Origin: Rhodosorus marinus
Lineage: Eukaryota > Rhodophyta > Stylonematophyceae > Stylonematales > Stylonemataceae
Direction: 5' to 3'
DNA length: 64,000 nucleotides
Assembly: GCA_029953675.1 (NCBI GenBank)
Contig: JAMWBK010000005.1
Location: 620,001-684,000, forward strand
The notes beneath the pieces were generated by a model. It was not told where the DNA came from and made no database searches. It saw nothing but the letters and a program-made list of their open reading frames with translations. Shown piece by piece: positions 23,544 through 35,457 of the stretch. Position 1 is the first letter of the stretch. Each line of letters starts with the position of its first letter. A program made the translations under genes and the position numbers.

Positions 23544-26427
23544 CTATGAAAGGTCGTCGCTCAACAGCCTTAATCCATTCAAGCCGACCAGCAACGTTCC
23601 CCCTTCATGAATAGTAACTGCTAGCCACAATGGCACGGCCCCAAACGCAGCTGACATTGAAGTAAGCGCCATAAACCCTAGCGCCAAAACTAGGTTCTGC
23701 ACGACTATGGCTCTTGTCGATTTGCTCTTCCGTATATACCACGACAACGAGGAGAGATTCTCATCCATAAATACCACATCGGAGTTTTCAACGGCGGTCG
23801 CACTCCGCAAACCTAAGGAGCAACCAACTGTCGCTCCGGCAAGGGCCGGGGCATCGTTCACACCGTCTCCAACCATTAGCACACTTGCCTTTGAACCTCT
23901 CCAGTCCGACAAAATATCTAGCTTCTCGCTCGGCGATAGGCTGGCATGTACATCATCTAGCGTTCCCACCTCCTTCGATACGCGCTTAGCACTGGTCATG
24001 TTGTCCCCGCTAAGCATGCTCAACTGCGGTTAAGAACGAAGGTCCAAATGAGTGGCGTGTACCTCACAGGAGATGACATGAAGGCAAGAATCTTACTCTA
24101 AGTGAATCGCTCCTCATCGAGGAAACTGCTGATTTGGCGTTTTCCCGAACAACATCATTGAAGCTGAGAACTGCGCGAAATCCATCCTCTGTTGCAAGAA
24201 CTGCAACGATTTCCCCTCGCTCCGTAGAGGCTGCAATGCTCCTGTCGACCAAATCACTGTGCTCCGAGATCCATTCTTCCACAAACGAGGGCTTTCCGAT
24301 CCTCACAGCCCTAAGGGACAAAAAGCATTGAAATTCTTTTTCTCATTAGCCCTGGATCAGCGCGAACTGGGGCGCTACACGGCCTCGCAGGCCCCGGATA
24401 ATGTGTGGGGACGTGCTCACGTTTGCTTTCCGTGTCGTTTTACAGTGCCCTCTAACCCGCGACCCGGGAAAGACCTCGCTTCAGCAACATCACCGGCATG
24501 AATTCCTCTAACCTGAATCTCCTCCTGAAGAGCAGACGCAATAGGATGCACCGCGTGCTGTTCTAGTGCGGCAGCAGTAGAGAGCGCCCATGACCGCAGT
24601 TTACTGCTGGACTTCTCCTCCTCTGCGCCAGAAAATACTTGTACGCCGATCAGCTTGAGGTTTCCGGTTGTTAGGGTGCCAGTCTTGTCGAAAACAACAT
24701 GGTCTACTGTGCCGGTTCGCTCCAGGGTCTTCGCACCCCCTTTCACCAGAACTCCCTTGCGCGCGCACACGCTCAGAGCGCTGAGATATGCAACAGGAGC
24801 GCCGATGACTAACGCGCAGGGACTCGAAGCGATAAGCACTCCCAGCGAGCGGCTGTGCGGAAAGTAAGGAGCCACAGTACTTGAGCAAACAGAGATAAAG
24901 CCAGCAGGCAATAATTGCTTTGGGAGAGCCCTCTTGGAGAGAATAGCCTCAAATCAACCTGCTACTCACCTTAAAGAGCCCCCAGGGCCAAACAATCCTA
25001 TGCTTGGGAAAATAGGCAGCACATGATGCAAAAACGGTAGAAGCGCTCCGATGGCAGCGGAGAGCAGGAGGACGATTTGGGAGTAGCGTTTCCCAAACAA
25101 ATCTATGAAACTTTGCAGTTTTGGTCTGTTTGTTCTGGCTTCCGTTACAAGGCGCACGATCCGAGATAATGTTGATTCTGCTCCGGTCCTGAGCACCTCC
25201 ACGACGATTGACGTATCCAGTGGTTTTGCTCCTGCAGGAACCTCGTCCCCGGCCGACACCGATCGCGGGGTTGATTCTCCCGTTATATGCGAAAGGTTGA
25301 CATATGCGCTTTCAGAGTGCAAAACTCCATCGCAGGGAAGAATCTCGCTGGCCTTAACAAGTAGTCGATCCCCTACTTGCACCTACCAAACGGAAGTAGT
25401 AAACGGGGAGCAGCGGTGAGTTGCACGGTCAGCTTGCGGCATTGAAAGCTTTGACACGGAACCTACGTTATCCACAAGTATTTCCTCGACAACTTCCTTT
25501 GAATTTACGGTCCTCATTCTGAAAGTTTTCTCCGGTGCGAGGTCACGGATAGCGTCCAGGTCGCTTTTTGCCTTATCCGTGATTGCGTGTTCCGCTGCAT
25601 GGGAGAGAGTGAACAGTACCAGTAGAAGACCGCCTTCAAAATAGGCACCAGTTCCATAAGAAGCGAGGGCAGCGATTGTCATTAAGGAGTCAACGCCACT
25701 CTCTCCCTTTGACAACGCTTGTATTGTTGCAATAGAACTCGGGACACCACAAAGAACTAAGACAATTCCGTAGAGAACGTTCGTTGCAAGAATCGGCACA
25801 GCCAGCAGCTTGAGTATGGGTGCCAATACCACACACAAACCACAGGCCAAAGATACATCCACCCTATTTCTCAGATTCAAGATTGTCCCAATCGCTTTGG
25901 TCCTGCGTCGCAAAGGCAAGTGGAGCGAAGCGTAAGTCTTTCCCAGTCGAGAGTGAGAAACAAGTCTCCAAAAAGCAATCACGGAGCAATGATCATTACC
26001 AGGTGCTCCCCTCGGGATCTATTTGGACTGCTGTGGAGCCCCCGCAATGCGTCGTCGCTGAGAGATAATCATCCTCATCAGAACAGCAATCATGATTGTG
26101 ATGTCCATTCCCATTCTCATGACTGTGCCCATTCTCATGACTACGCCCATTCTCATGACTGTGTCCATTCTCGTGACTATGTCCATTCTCGTGACTATGT
26201 CCATTCTCATGACAGTGCCCATTTCCACCGCCCACTAGCACTTGTTTCTTCTCTTGAGCGCGACGCTGAGGCTCATTCCAGATTCCAGCTCCTCCATGAG
26301 CCCGAACAACCAGACCTCGCCTTCTAGATACACTCACCCGACGACTGCTGCCTACTCTAAGCCCGAGCCCGCCAGATACAAAACCCAACCCCAATCTCCC
26401 TTCACCCCTCATAATTCCAGCGTTCAT
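23544..26427 (-). CDS. HMA1-like P1B-type metal ATPase
   Basis: Heavy-metal transporting P-type ATPase, probably in the plastid envelope. Six exons on the minus strand: 26000-26427, 25467-25902, 24970-25382, 24421-24852, 24097-24310 and 23544-24023, giving 800 residues. The start gives an arginine-rich transit-like leader ending near LVVRAHGG, then a His-rich stretch of repeated GHSHEN in place of a ferredoxin-like metal domain, as in plant HMA1. Core motifs: TGES at about 322-325, SPC at 436-438 (not CPC, the HMA1 subtype), phosphorylation loop DKTGT at 481-485, HP at 528-529, and GDGVNDAP at 693-700. Plant HMA1 moves Cu/Zn at the chloroplast envelope; the substrate here is inference. The exon 1/2 junction (ATG GTAATG donor, GCGACGCAG acceptor) was chosen because it restores STWTKAIG. 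Confidence 0.92.
26111..26218 (-). repeat. 18-bp tandem repeat encoding the His-rich metal-binding stretch
   Basis: Six consecutive 18-base units, consensus CCATTCTCATGACTGTGC on the plus strand, encode repeated HENGHS in the ATPase N-terminus. Differences between units are few, so length variation between strains is likely. Confidence 0.9.
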
Positions 26428-28983
26428 CGCCCCAACCTCCTCACCTCCTCAATCCCTACCCTTGTAATTTACACCTCCTTCCACATCACACAACTCACCG
26501 AGAAGGCCCTCACCCTTCCTTATAAACCCTCTATGAACCCAAAAACCCATGCAAAAACTCCTCCAACCTCTTCCGCAATCTCAGGTGTCAAAACGCATTA
26601 CTCAACAGCAGACAAGAAAAAACCCCTTTTCGCCCAAAAATGAGTAATTATAAACAGATATGAAATTATTCCAACAATCCTACATTCCCGAGATGTGAGG
26701 ACCAAGCCAGTTCCTTTCAACTCCACCCCCCCCCCGCTCGTTTCTCCTCTATCGTCTAACTTCCACTGAAACATTTCATATCTTTTAATCCAGGAGCTTC
26801 TAAAAACCACAAAAATCCCTTTTAGACCCTTGCCAAAAATATTTATAAACAATAATACGAACATTTAGGAGCAACTATAACCCTCCCTAAGATGTGATAC
26901 ATTTTAGATGTTCTGGAAGATCTGCCAGTTTTCTTTTAGGACCTCTAAGGGGTGTAGGGGGGAGGAGGGATAGTTCGACCAGCTTCTTTTTCTCAGTCAT
27001 GATGATTTTGACTGATATACCCCGCGTTATTATTTGATTGGTCTATCTCACAATGATAGTGATTGAAGTACGGAAGTTGAGTCAAACATTTCTTGTTTTT
27101 CTATTTTTTAACGATTTTGCAATACAGCTGTTTAGTTCTTTGACTGCAATTTATTTCTGTTTTCTGCTTTTTGGCGCTGAGGAGGACGTGAACATACTTT
27201 GGGATTTTTTTTGCCATTGCTTCCGGTGCAGCTGTTTTGTCGATCTCCATCGTATGGTAGTGAAGTCTTCCTGGGGGTGCTTTGTTCCGACTTTAGTTTG
27301 CGGAGCAAGTACTGCCAAAGGTTCCTTGCACCACACGAAATGCGCGTCCGTTTTTAGTGTGGCCCATGTGGAGGTCTTTAGTTTGGGCTTGCGAGGTTTA
27401 CCTCTGCAAGGATCTGATCCGTTTAACCACTGGGCTAAGAATGTTAGATTCGAACCCGTTTCCCATTTGGCACGGTATCTGGTTGTAGTTAAGGAACGTG
27501 ACTATTTGCACGTGAGGGGGGGGTGGAAAGTCTCCCTCGATGCTTATTGCGTTCATGAGTAGAATCTAAAGAGCTGGGTTCCGTAAGAGATCGAATTCTC
27601 TGGTGAGAGAGCAACAGTGGCATTTTGGTGGGGAGCATGTTTGATGTCCATCGCTAGGATTTTGAATTGATAGAAGTGGCACACATGGGCCGTGATGAGA
27701 GTTGACTCCGTTGAAGGAGTTGGACACCATCGAAAATTGCCGGCGAACATTCCTAACGTGCGAAAAAGCAGTCGATGCGGACCCTTCGCATCCGTTGTCC
27801 GGCGTTGTTGTCCCCCGACATCATGGAATCACCCTCGCTAACTTTCTCCTGCGCACATGAAAAAAACAAAAAGGAGTCGGTCTTTATAGCAGGATTGGGA
27901 AAACAGCTCTCCTTACTGTCAATCTTCTATCTGACCCGCACACAAGATCGACAGTAAGGAGAGCTGTTTTCCCAATCCTGCTATACCAAAGCTGGGTCTC
28001 GCCCACGCCAGACACGCGACTTTCACTTCCACCGAAAACGCACGCCGAAAACGGGACAACGGAAACCATGAAATGGGACAACAATTGTCCCAAAAACAAA
28101 TTATTCTGTTTCAGCTCCTTTCTCGGCAACCGTCCAAAATATTTCAACAAGACAAATCAGAATTTAAAATTTTTTTTGTTGTCAGCGAGATAGCACCATG
28201 GCCAATCCACGTAGCCCCTAGGTCAGAATTGTAAACGACGAATGATTAATCTGGTAGTAAATAAAATGAGAGTTAGCAAGTTTTGCTGGATAGTATTTAG
28301 GCCCCATTAGAAAAACAACCCCACAGTTGGCCTTCTTTGGGCTTCCCACGCACAAAGTTTTGCTTTCATGACGCGGGAAACTTTAATGCTGATAATTTAC
28401 CCGTAAGAATATTCGAACTATACGTCTTGAAATTAAAACTAAAATTTTAATTATTCAATTATTTATATTTTGATATTGTATATACCCCCCTTATAAAGAA
28501 ACTAGTGACGGGAAACTCGGAATCTTTAAAGGGGGGAACTGGCTGAGAGAGGATTTTGTTTACGATCATTTGCGTTTCGGGAGGGTTTGACTGCAGAGTC
28601 ACGACTTTTGCTTCTAATCATATGGGGGTTTGGGAGGGTTGCCTGAGGATTGGGATATCTACGGACGACTTGGTTGTCGGTTTGACTGAGATTTGATATC
28701 AACGGACGACCTGTTGTGGGGTTGACTGAGGTTTGGTGTCTGCGGAAGACTTGTTGTGGGGTGGGTCAGTTACATAACTTTTGTATTCTGGATTGGAGTG
28801 GAGTTCGGGTGTGGGGCGGGGGTGGGTGGGGGAGGCGGGTTGGTGGTGGGGGTAAGCTCTTGTGTAGGAAGTGAGAGGATGGTGGAAGCGGTTTAGGTTG
28901 AGAGTGGGGTCTTAGGGTTTGCGAGGAGAGACGCGATTTTAGGAGACCTGGGTTCTCGGTAGAGGAATTTGTTTTTATTAATC
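26428..28983. other. intergenic region with a long perfect hairpin
   Basis: No gene is recognised in 2.5 kb. A plus frame of 174 codons (27038-27562) looks like chance. The notable item is the hairpin at 27885-27985. The stretch before the pseudokinase is GT-rich and contains a telomere-like TTAGGGTTT near 28912. Confidence 0.5.
27885..27985. repeat. perfect 36-bp inverted repeat (hairpin)
   Basis: Arm 27885-27920 is the exact reverse complement of 27950-27985, with a 29-base spacer. Inside the spacer ATCTT and AAGAT extend the pairing by five more bases after one mismatch, leaving a loop of about 17 bases. Perfect identity over 36 bases means recent origin or active conservation. Confidence 0.9.
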
Positions 28984-30774
28984 ATGAAGGGTTACTTGCA
29001 GAAGGTTGGGAAGCGGACGAGGATGCGTGTGCAGAGATACTTTGAGTTGGACGGTACTCAGTTGTCGAGTTGCAGGACGAAAGGATCTGCGCCGACTTGG
29101 ACTGTAGACGTCTCCGATGCCATCCTCACCGGAAACGAGCACATAATGGAGTTGAACATTGAAATCCCCGACTGCAAGACGATTTCTCTGTACGCCGAGA
29201 ATGCACATGCTTTCGCTATGTGGATGCATGCGCTGCAGGTTGCTAGCTCGCGGGTAAGCGGGCCGTGCTACAAATTGTAACCGAGTTCAAAATGTAGAAC
29301 CCATGCTGTTCAATTGTTTGTGTGATAAAATTGCTCGCGCCTACTTTGTGAAGTTGTTTCCTAGCTAGGGGCAGTTCCAACTGACATGTCGCTGTTTCCG
29401 TTCCCAGAAATTTGAACAGTATTATAAAACCAAGGCAGTGCTCGGGGTAGGCAGTTGCTCCGTAGTGAAGGTGGTAGAGAACGTTATAACTGGTGAACAG
29501 TACGCCGCGAAGTTCATCGACAAGAATCGTATGGGGAAGCGATTTGGTGACCATGAACTCAGAACCGTTCGTGGGGTCAACCACCCAAACATTGTAAAGA
29601 CGTGAGCCTCTTGTCCAAATTAAAACGGGACGGTCCTCCTAGGCATTCGCCAAGACTCAAGCTGAATACTGTGACAGGTTTGACGTATTTGAGACGAAAG
29701 ACTTTTACATAATCATATCCGAGAGGATGAAGAGGGGCCAATTGTATGATGTGCTCGCGAAATCTTCTCCGAGTGAACAGGTACCCGCAAACAGATCAGC
29801 CTAAGCCTGTCCTGTGGAATGCGTTTTGACTCTAATTCCCTGTACCCTCTGACAGACAATCAGCCGATACGTGAAGCAAATTCTTCTCGCGCTTGCGCAC
29901 TTGCACGAAAATGGAGTGGTGCACAGGAATCTTAAACCGGAGAACGTGTTTGCGGATGGAGGAGGATCCATCTACACTATCAAAATCAACGATTGCGGAA
30001 CTAGGAACTGGTACAGGGTATTTCCGGAGGACAAGGACCCGGAAGTCCGAGCAATCGGAGATGCAGCATACGTTGCTCCGGAGGTTTTAACTCAGAAAGA
30101 TTTCTCAGATCGAATGGACTTTTATTCCCTGGGTGTGCTCGCCTGCCACATGCTAGTTGGCGTTCCCCCGATGACCGAAAAGACGCCAAACTTAGCTGCT
30201 CCACAATTGGAAAAGGTGTCTTCCGTCGGAGTGCACTTTCTTTCTGGGATGCTGAAGGAGAACCCTGCTGAGCGGCTTTCTCTCAGTCAAGCGCTGGATC
30301 ATCCGTGGATCAAGTCATTCGAGACGCTTCCCACGCACCCCGTCGGTAGGTCCCTCTTCAAATCGTTTCGAGGAGCTTTATCAATTAGCACTAACCTGAA
30401 CCTCCTTGAACTATTTGAATCACGACGCAGGTACTGATCTCAGCGGACTCGCCTCATCGAACCGAAGGGAGGCAGTGCAGCTTGACTTGAGGGAGAAGGA
30501 AAAGAAGGGAACGACTGCGTTTACAACTGCTGGCTCGTACGAAAGGCGTACTCCTGACGTGCTTGTATATGGGGCACGATCTGTTGCTGATCCGAGCGCG
30601 TACTCAATGAATCGGGATCCATGGGGGAGAAAAGCGAACCCTGCCGGACAGAGCAACGGAATGTTCAACGCGGGCAAGACTCAGAAAAAACGAGAGGATG
30701 GGAGCAAGTCTATGGACTTCTCGAAACTTGGACAAAACAGAAACTCTCGAGGACTGTTTCGAGGACTGAAATGA
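28984..30774 (+). CDS. PH-domain protein kinase-like protein, predicted pseudokinase
   Basis: Five exons: 28984-29253, 29408-29601, 29678-29780, 29856-30345 and 30431-30774, giving 466 residues. Residues 1-90 are a PH domain (MKGYLQKVGKR..., ending in a W-containing helix AFAMWMHAL). A CAMK-like kinase fold follows: Gly loop GVGSCSVV at 103-110, ATP lysine K125 in YAAKFIDK, catalytic loop HRNLKPEN at 212-219, DCG at 235-237, and APE at 263-265. The catalytic-base Asp of HRD is Asn, and DFG is DCG, so phosphotransfer is probably lost or strongly reduced while ATP binding may remain. The last 110 residues are basic and low-complexity. The last intron (30346-30430) was inferred from a frame change and matching phase 1 sites. 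Function unknown; membrane phosphoinositide binding is inferred from the PH domain. Confidence 0.85.
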
Positions 30775-31037
30775 GTTTAATTGAGTCCAAAAGTACAAAA
30801 GCACTAAATTAATGATAAAAAAAAGTTGTCTCTAGCGAGTGAAATATCCCAATCGCATCCGTCGCTTTATACGCGGTCAAGTACCATATCCAAGGAACGA
30901 GGAGCAAGAGCCCATGAGGTCTTCGAATCCTAGATTTTCAACACTCAGCTGAAGACCGGAGCTCCGTCCTCTCGCGCCCCCCTTTTTCAAAATTTGGGAC
31001 CGCCCTTCTTGTATCACGGCATCGCTGGTTGAGGATA

Positions 31038-31823
31038 TCAAGACTTCCCGTTTGGCCCGGGAACAGGCGAGTACGGAGGAAGCAGATCGAATCTGGTCCC
31101 TATTTTGTAGTAGTCCTGTCGGTTCTTAAGATAGTCGGCCATCATTCTGTAGGAGTCAAGCGACATCCGCCGCTTTTTCAGCAACCAAAACAGTATGTTC
31201 CGGGTGCCCACGTTATTCTTTTGGGATGAGTCGTCTCTGCCGAATATTACTCGGAATTCCTTCGTTTTCAACCAAGGACCCAACTGCACATGATAGGCGA
31301 CACTTGAATCTCTGTATTTTTGACGAGAAGACACAAGATCAGCGGCGCTACCAAGCGCAAGGGCAAGATGCTGTAGTATGACAAAGTTTGGTGTCGTCAC
31401 GTCCTCAGGATATTGGAAAATCCTTCTCGGATACACGTGAAGTCGGTTCTTCGCATCCGCGCGACCGTCATATAGCACAAACTGATCCCTATCCTCATAG
31501 AAGAAGCACTGCGGAGAAAATTCTTTCGGCCTCTTCGACAAAAAAATCAGGTTCCTCTCTCTCAGCCGAGTTCTCACGGGTTCTTCTTGAATCCTCGACT
31601 GCGAACGCCCCCATGACATGAAATGGGGTCCTTGAGTCGTCTTAGAGTTCACAGGATCCAAGAGGCCCGGTTTCATGTCCGTCAGAAACAGTTGGAAAGC
31701 CGACTTCACTTCAAAAGGGTCAAACTTCTTTCTTTTCCCTTTCTTCGCTTTTTTCTTGGTTGCCAGCCATCTTCTCGGCGCGGACGTTACCAAACTCGAA
31801 CTCGATCGTAACCACGAGTTCAT
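31038..31823 (-). CDS. conserved-looking protein, mitochondrial leader, function unknown
   Basis: Single exon, 261 residues. It starts MNSWLRSSSSLVTSAPRRWL, a typical mitochondrial presequence, followed by a very basic block (KKKAKKGKRKK). The rest is mixed alpha/beta without membrane segments; it ends in the proline-rich PPYSPVPGPNG. The style suits a mitochondrial ribosomal or RNA-binding protein, but I recognise no family. Its ATG overlaps the stop of an open frame running in from upstream on the same strand (ATGA), so the true 5' end could be further upstream if those segments are spliced in. Confidence 0.6.
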   Translation of the reverse strand: MNSWLRSSSSLVTSAPRRWLATKKKAKKGKRKKFDPFEVKSAFQLFLTDMKPGLLDPVNSKTTQGPHFMSWGRSQSRIQEEPVRTRLRERNLIFLSKRPKEFSPQCFFYEDRDQFVLYDGRADAKNRLHVYPRRIFQYPEDVTTPNFVILQHLALALGSAADLVSSRQKYRDSSVAYHVQLGPWLKTKEFRVIFGRDDSSQKNNVGTRNILFWLLKKRRMSLDSYRMMADYLKNRQDYYKIGTRFDLLPPYSPVPGPNGKS

Positions 31824-32577
31824 GCTGCCCTTTTGCTCGCAAGAATTACAATCCTATCCTCACCTTTCCCGCAACTACGGCAGACCAGCTTGCATCCTCC
31901 CCGAACATCCGGCTGATCGGTTTGTCTTCTTGAGTGACGGTTTTGGGGGGGAGGGAATCGTACTTGTTGGACTCCGATCGAAACTAGAGGGAGACTTCAA
32001 AACTAGGAATCTTGTTTTTCAGAAGGCTAGTACAATAGGCATTGCTAAGGTCTATTACAGTTCCTGGAAATGCGCTCTTTAAAACAAGTCTCACAAAATT
32101 CGTCCCGAGATCAATCGGAAGCCCAGTCGAACTAACGATGCGAATGCAGTCCTGTGAATCTCCACGCGAGATTTGTATAAAATGCTGGCCGGGAGCTAAG
32201 CGATCCATATTTTCTTCTTGCCAAGCTTTCGAAATATTCTTAGGACTTCACCCCCGTCGCTTGGACAATCGAGATCTGATCAGAACTGAAATCTAGTCAT
32301 ACACTCGCGATTTTTAGGTGCTCCGGCGAGACCGATAAAGCCCGGGTCTTCTCCCGTTTCTCAGTCAATCTGGAACCTAAGGTCAACTTTGCTGAAAAGG
32401 CATGAACTTCTTCCTGAGCTCGTGCCCATAGCACTGTTTCCAACCGCCGCCATCGCCGATTTCGACCATCGCAGTGATCCCATCTAAAAAATATGGGGTG
32501 AGAATGGGATACGTTAAGGTCTTGGTCATGGCAAACGGAAAGGATCGCTTTGGTTTGGTATTGGAAGGTCCAAGCAT
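31824..32577 (-). CDS. possible gene on minus strand, structure unresolved
   Basis: Protein-like minus-strand segments lie here: a frame from an ATG at 32577 (MLGPSNTKPKRSF...) to about 32390, and one from about 32265 to 31990 containing GQHFIQISRGDSQDCIRIV. A third short one, nearer 31824, has a C-x-x-C pair (LVCRSCGKGED) and ends at the ATG of the next gene. I could not find splice sites that join all of them in phase. It would be divergent from CTNNBL1 with only 56 bases between start codons. Confidence 0.35.
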
Positions 32578-32633
32578 GATATAGAGACTGAAAGCAAGCC
32601 ACTTGATTGTTGGAAGAGGCGGCCACCTTTGGG

Positions 32634-34311
32634 ATGGAACCGGAGATCAAGCGTGTGAGGGTGAACTCGCCAAGCGAGATCGTACCGGAGGTGGATGTGG
32701 AGGCGGAGGAGGTGGAGGTTGACGTGAGGAAGCTTGCTAAGCAGTTAGAAAAAAGCGTAAATAATAACTTGAAGCTGAGAGCGAAGCATGCTGATCAACC
32801 GGAGAATTTTGTGGACTCGGAGGTCGATTTGGATGAGTGTATTCTGAACTTGAGCGCGCTGGCCGCGTCTCCCCAGCTTTTTCCCGAGCTTATAAGGCTT
32901 GGAACAGTCGATACGGTGATCGGTCTTTTGGCTCATGAGAACAACGACATCTGCTCGGATACTGTTAATCTGTTGAACGATCTCCTCTCGCAAGGAGAAG
33001 AGGCTGAAGAGGTAAGATTGCAGCGGACGCCTGACAGCCGTTATCGTCACGATCCCCCCATCTGATGAATTCGATATCTCTCCATGGAACAGGAAGGGTT
33101 AGTATTGCAATTGGCAGAAACATTTCTGAAAAGCAATTGTCCAGCTGCTCTCGCGAGTTGTCTCTCGAGATTCGGCGAGGACGAGGATGGCACAAGGTCC
33201 GTGTACAACGCTCTATCCGTATTCGAAAACCTGCTCGAAATGAAACCGGAAATTTCCGAGGAACTTATGAAGCTATCAAAACTTCGGCAATTCCTCATCA
33301 ACGGCGTTAAGAAGGATCAACCCCATAGCTCTATCAAGCAATACTGCGCCGAGCTACTGGCAATGCTCACTCAGAACGATGACGCTTGTAAGAAACTGAT
33401 ACTTTCTGATGGCGGTAAGAAGACATCGATCTTCCTGTAACGATTGATGTATCGGAGTTGAACTGAAACCCCTCTTGCGCTTCCGAAGGAGTCGATACCA
33501 TTCTCGAATGCATTGGGGATATGCGCAAGAGGGATCCCGAATCTGAGGATGAAAGGGAGACGATTCTAGACTTGTTCAACATCTTATGTTCTGCCATGTT
33601 TATCGACGAGAACAAAACCCTTCTGTATAAAGCGGAAGGCATCCAGCTCATGCTTATCCTTTTACCGAGGAAGAAATGGCTGCGATCGCAGTGTCTGAAG
33701 TTGATTGACTTTTCGATTAACGGAAGGAAAGATGGATGTAAAATTTTCATCGATGCGGGAGGTCTAGGAGTCGTGTTTTCCTTCCTGATGAAAGGTACGA
33801 CAACCCAAACAGTGTTTCTGGGTCATCTTAGGTTCCCATATGAAAAACATGCCCTCTGCTTTCGTCTTTCGGCGTCTTAGTAAAGGGAAAAGAGAGCACC
33901 ACTATGGAGGAGTCTCTCCTCTCCATTATCGTAGAGGTGCTGCGGAGAACTGACGGGCCAGATTTTGAGAGAGCGGTTTGGAAGCTTGAAGAGAATTCAT
34001 ACGAGAAGTTATGGCGTGTGACAGCAATTCTAGCTCAGGCTGCGGTAGATCTGCAACCGTACGGTGACCTGGAGTACAGCGAACGGCTAGATAACGGCCT
34101 ATACCGCGCGCAACTAGCGGCCAAGTGCATTGCGCTCGTGTGTACCAAGGAAACGAACAAGCCAATCGCCGGTGAAATGCTCAAGGAAGTGAGCCTTGAG
34201 CTGAACGATGTCCGCACAAATCTTGAGGAGCTCATTTCTAATATTGACGACGAGGAGGAGGCAAAGTCAGAAAAAGAATTCACCGAAAACCTCATAGAAG
34301 CGGTGCGGTGA
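32634..34311 (+). CDS. beta-catenin-like protein 1 (spliceosome-associated)
   Basis: CTNNBL1 homologue: armadillo-type helical repeat protein of the PRP19/CDC5L splicing complex in other eukaryotes. Four exons: 32634-33011, 33093-33414, 33489-33794 and 33881-34311, giving 478 residues (animal protein about 563). Family segments include ENFVDSEVDLDECILNLSAL, LLAHENNDICSDTVNLL, VYNALSVFENLLEM and RETILDLFNILCSAMF. The N-terminus is acidic after a short basic KRVRVN, a possible nuclear signal. The protein is about 15% short, mostly in the C-terminal third. Confidence 0.88.
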
Positions 34312-35457
34312 TAACGAAGATCGGGCTTCTCCAGAGACATTTCCCAAAATGCTAATTTAACAAGAAGTAAATCCATATCTCGCAAAATCGGTCAAAGGTG
34401 CCACGACTAGACCACTTCATGCAAACCGATTCGGAATGCCCTTAGACAATCCAATGTACCTCTCTGGACAGTGGATGCGACCTAAACGAGCAAACGGATC
34501 CGTTAACAACGGATATTCTGCAATGGACGTCCAAAGCCGCCGACCAGTTCTCGGAAGACATCTAACGCACTGACCAGATCAAACCCGGCACCCACTGCCC
34601 ACAGATCCTCAACCTCAGCCAATCCTGTCGTCGCGTTGACACTCTCTCACTCTCTTAGACCAGTCAAAAACTGCCAATTTATGGATTTTACCAGATCAGA
34701 CTATCTGTGACTGCATGACTTTCCGATAGATCGCCATCAGATCCAACCCCAACGAAGGATACGTCCAGTCCGCCAGCACTGCCCCGAAACGAAGAATCCA
34801 TAATCCGGGGAATAAGAAAAAACCCTCACCGCGAATCTAGTATAAAGACTGATTTACAATCATTATGACTTGCACCTGATCAATCAAATTTGGTATTGAT
34901 CAGTCATTATATTCCCGTGATCAATCAAAACTCGAACATGTTCAGTCATTATTAGATATTTATATTTTTCTCTGGAAGTGGTTAGCAACCGGTGGGAGGT
35001 ATCATGGGTGTCCTAGGACGGGGAAAGAGAAGTCATAAGTGTGTGATTACTTACTCATCAGTAAAGAATAGATACTAATAACTGCTTGGAATACTCATAA
35101 CTATGAAGCTCAACTCAAGAGTTTCCCCTGTAGAGCGTGAGGTTCAGTGCAAAGCAAAAGAAATTGAGGACTGGGGAGGTTCGGTGGGGCAATGGGTTTC
35201 TACTGATTAAGGGGCTAGAGGGGATAAGAGGGTTCGCGGGTTCGTCCGTGAGGGGGGATTGGAGCGTGAGGTGGAGGTGAGGGTGAGGATATTTTTGTGA
35301 GGCTGTTTGTCGTCTGGGTTTTAGAATAACGTGAACTGGCCTCTGTTGGATTTGGTGAAGGTTGGTGCTCTGTGGATACAACTTTTGGGCTGTGTTTCGG
35401 TGGGAGTTGTTTGGATACAACGGGTTGTGGTGGTTTTGGGTTCTGCTGTGGTGAGAT
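34312..35457. other. intergenic region with a 41-bp tandem repeat
   Basis: No gene. AT-rich around 34840-35100. Two 41-base units start at 34877 and 34918 (TGATCAATCAAA ... CAGTCATTAT). Confidence 0.6.

Noticed and set aside
27390-27450. Minus-strand A-box-like (TTAGCCCAGTGG) and B-box-like (GGGTTCGAATC) motifs in reversed order, as in permuted tRNA genes
   Set aside because: The T-arm does not form a stem around the TTCGAAT loop and no acceptor stem can be built; the order could only fit a permuted tRNA and the pairing fails. A tRNAscan/permuted-tRNA search would settle it.
27038-27562. 174-codon plus-strand open frame
   Set aside because: Composition is Cys/Phe-rich and unlike a real protein, no family resemblance, and it overlaps non-coding-looking DNA.
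31990-32001. 12-base GT...AG 'intron' that would remove an in-frame stop on the minus strand
   Set aside because: Far below the minimum size for spliceosomal introns.
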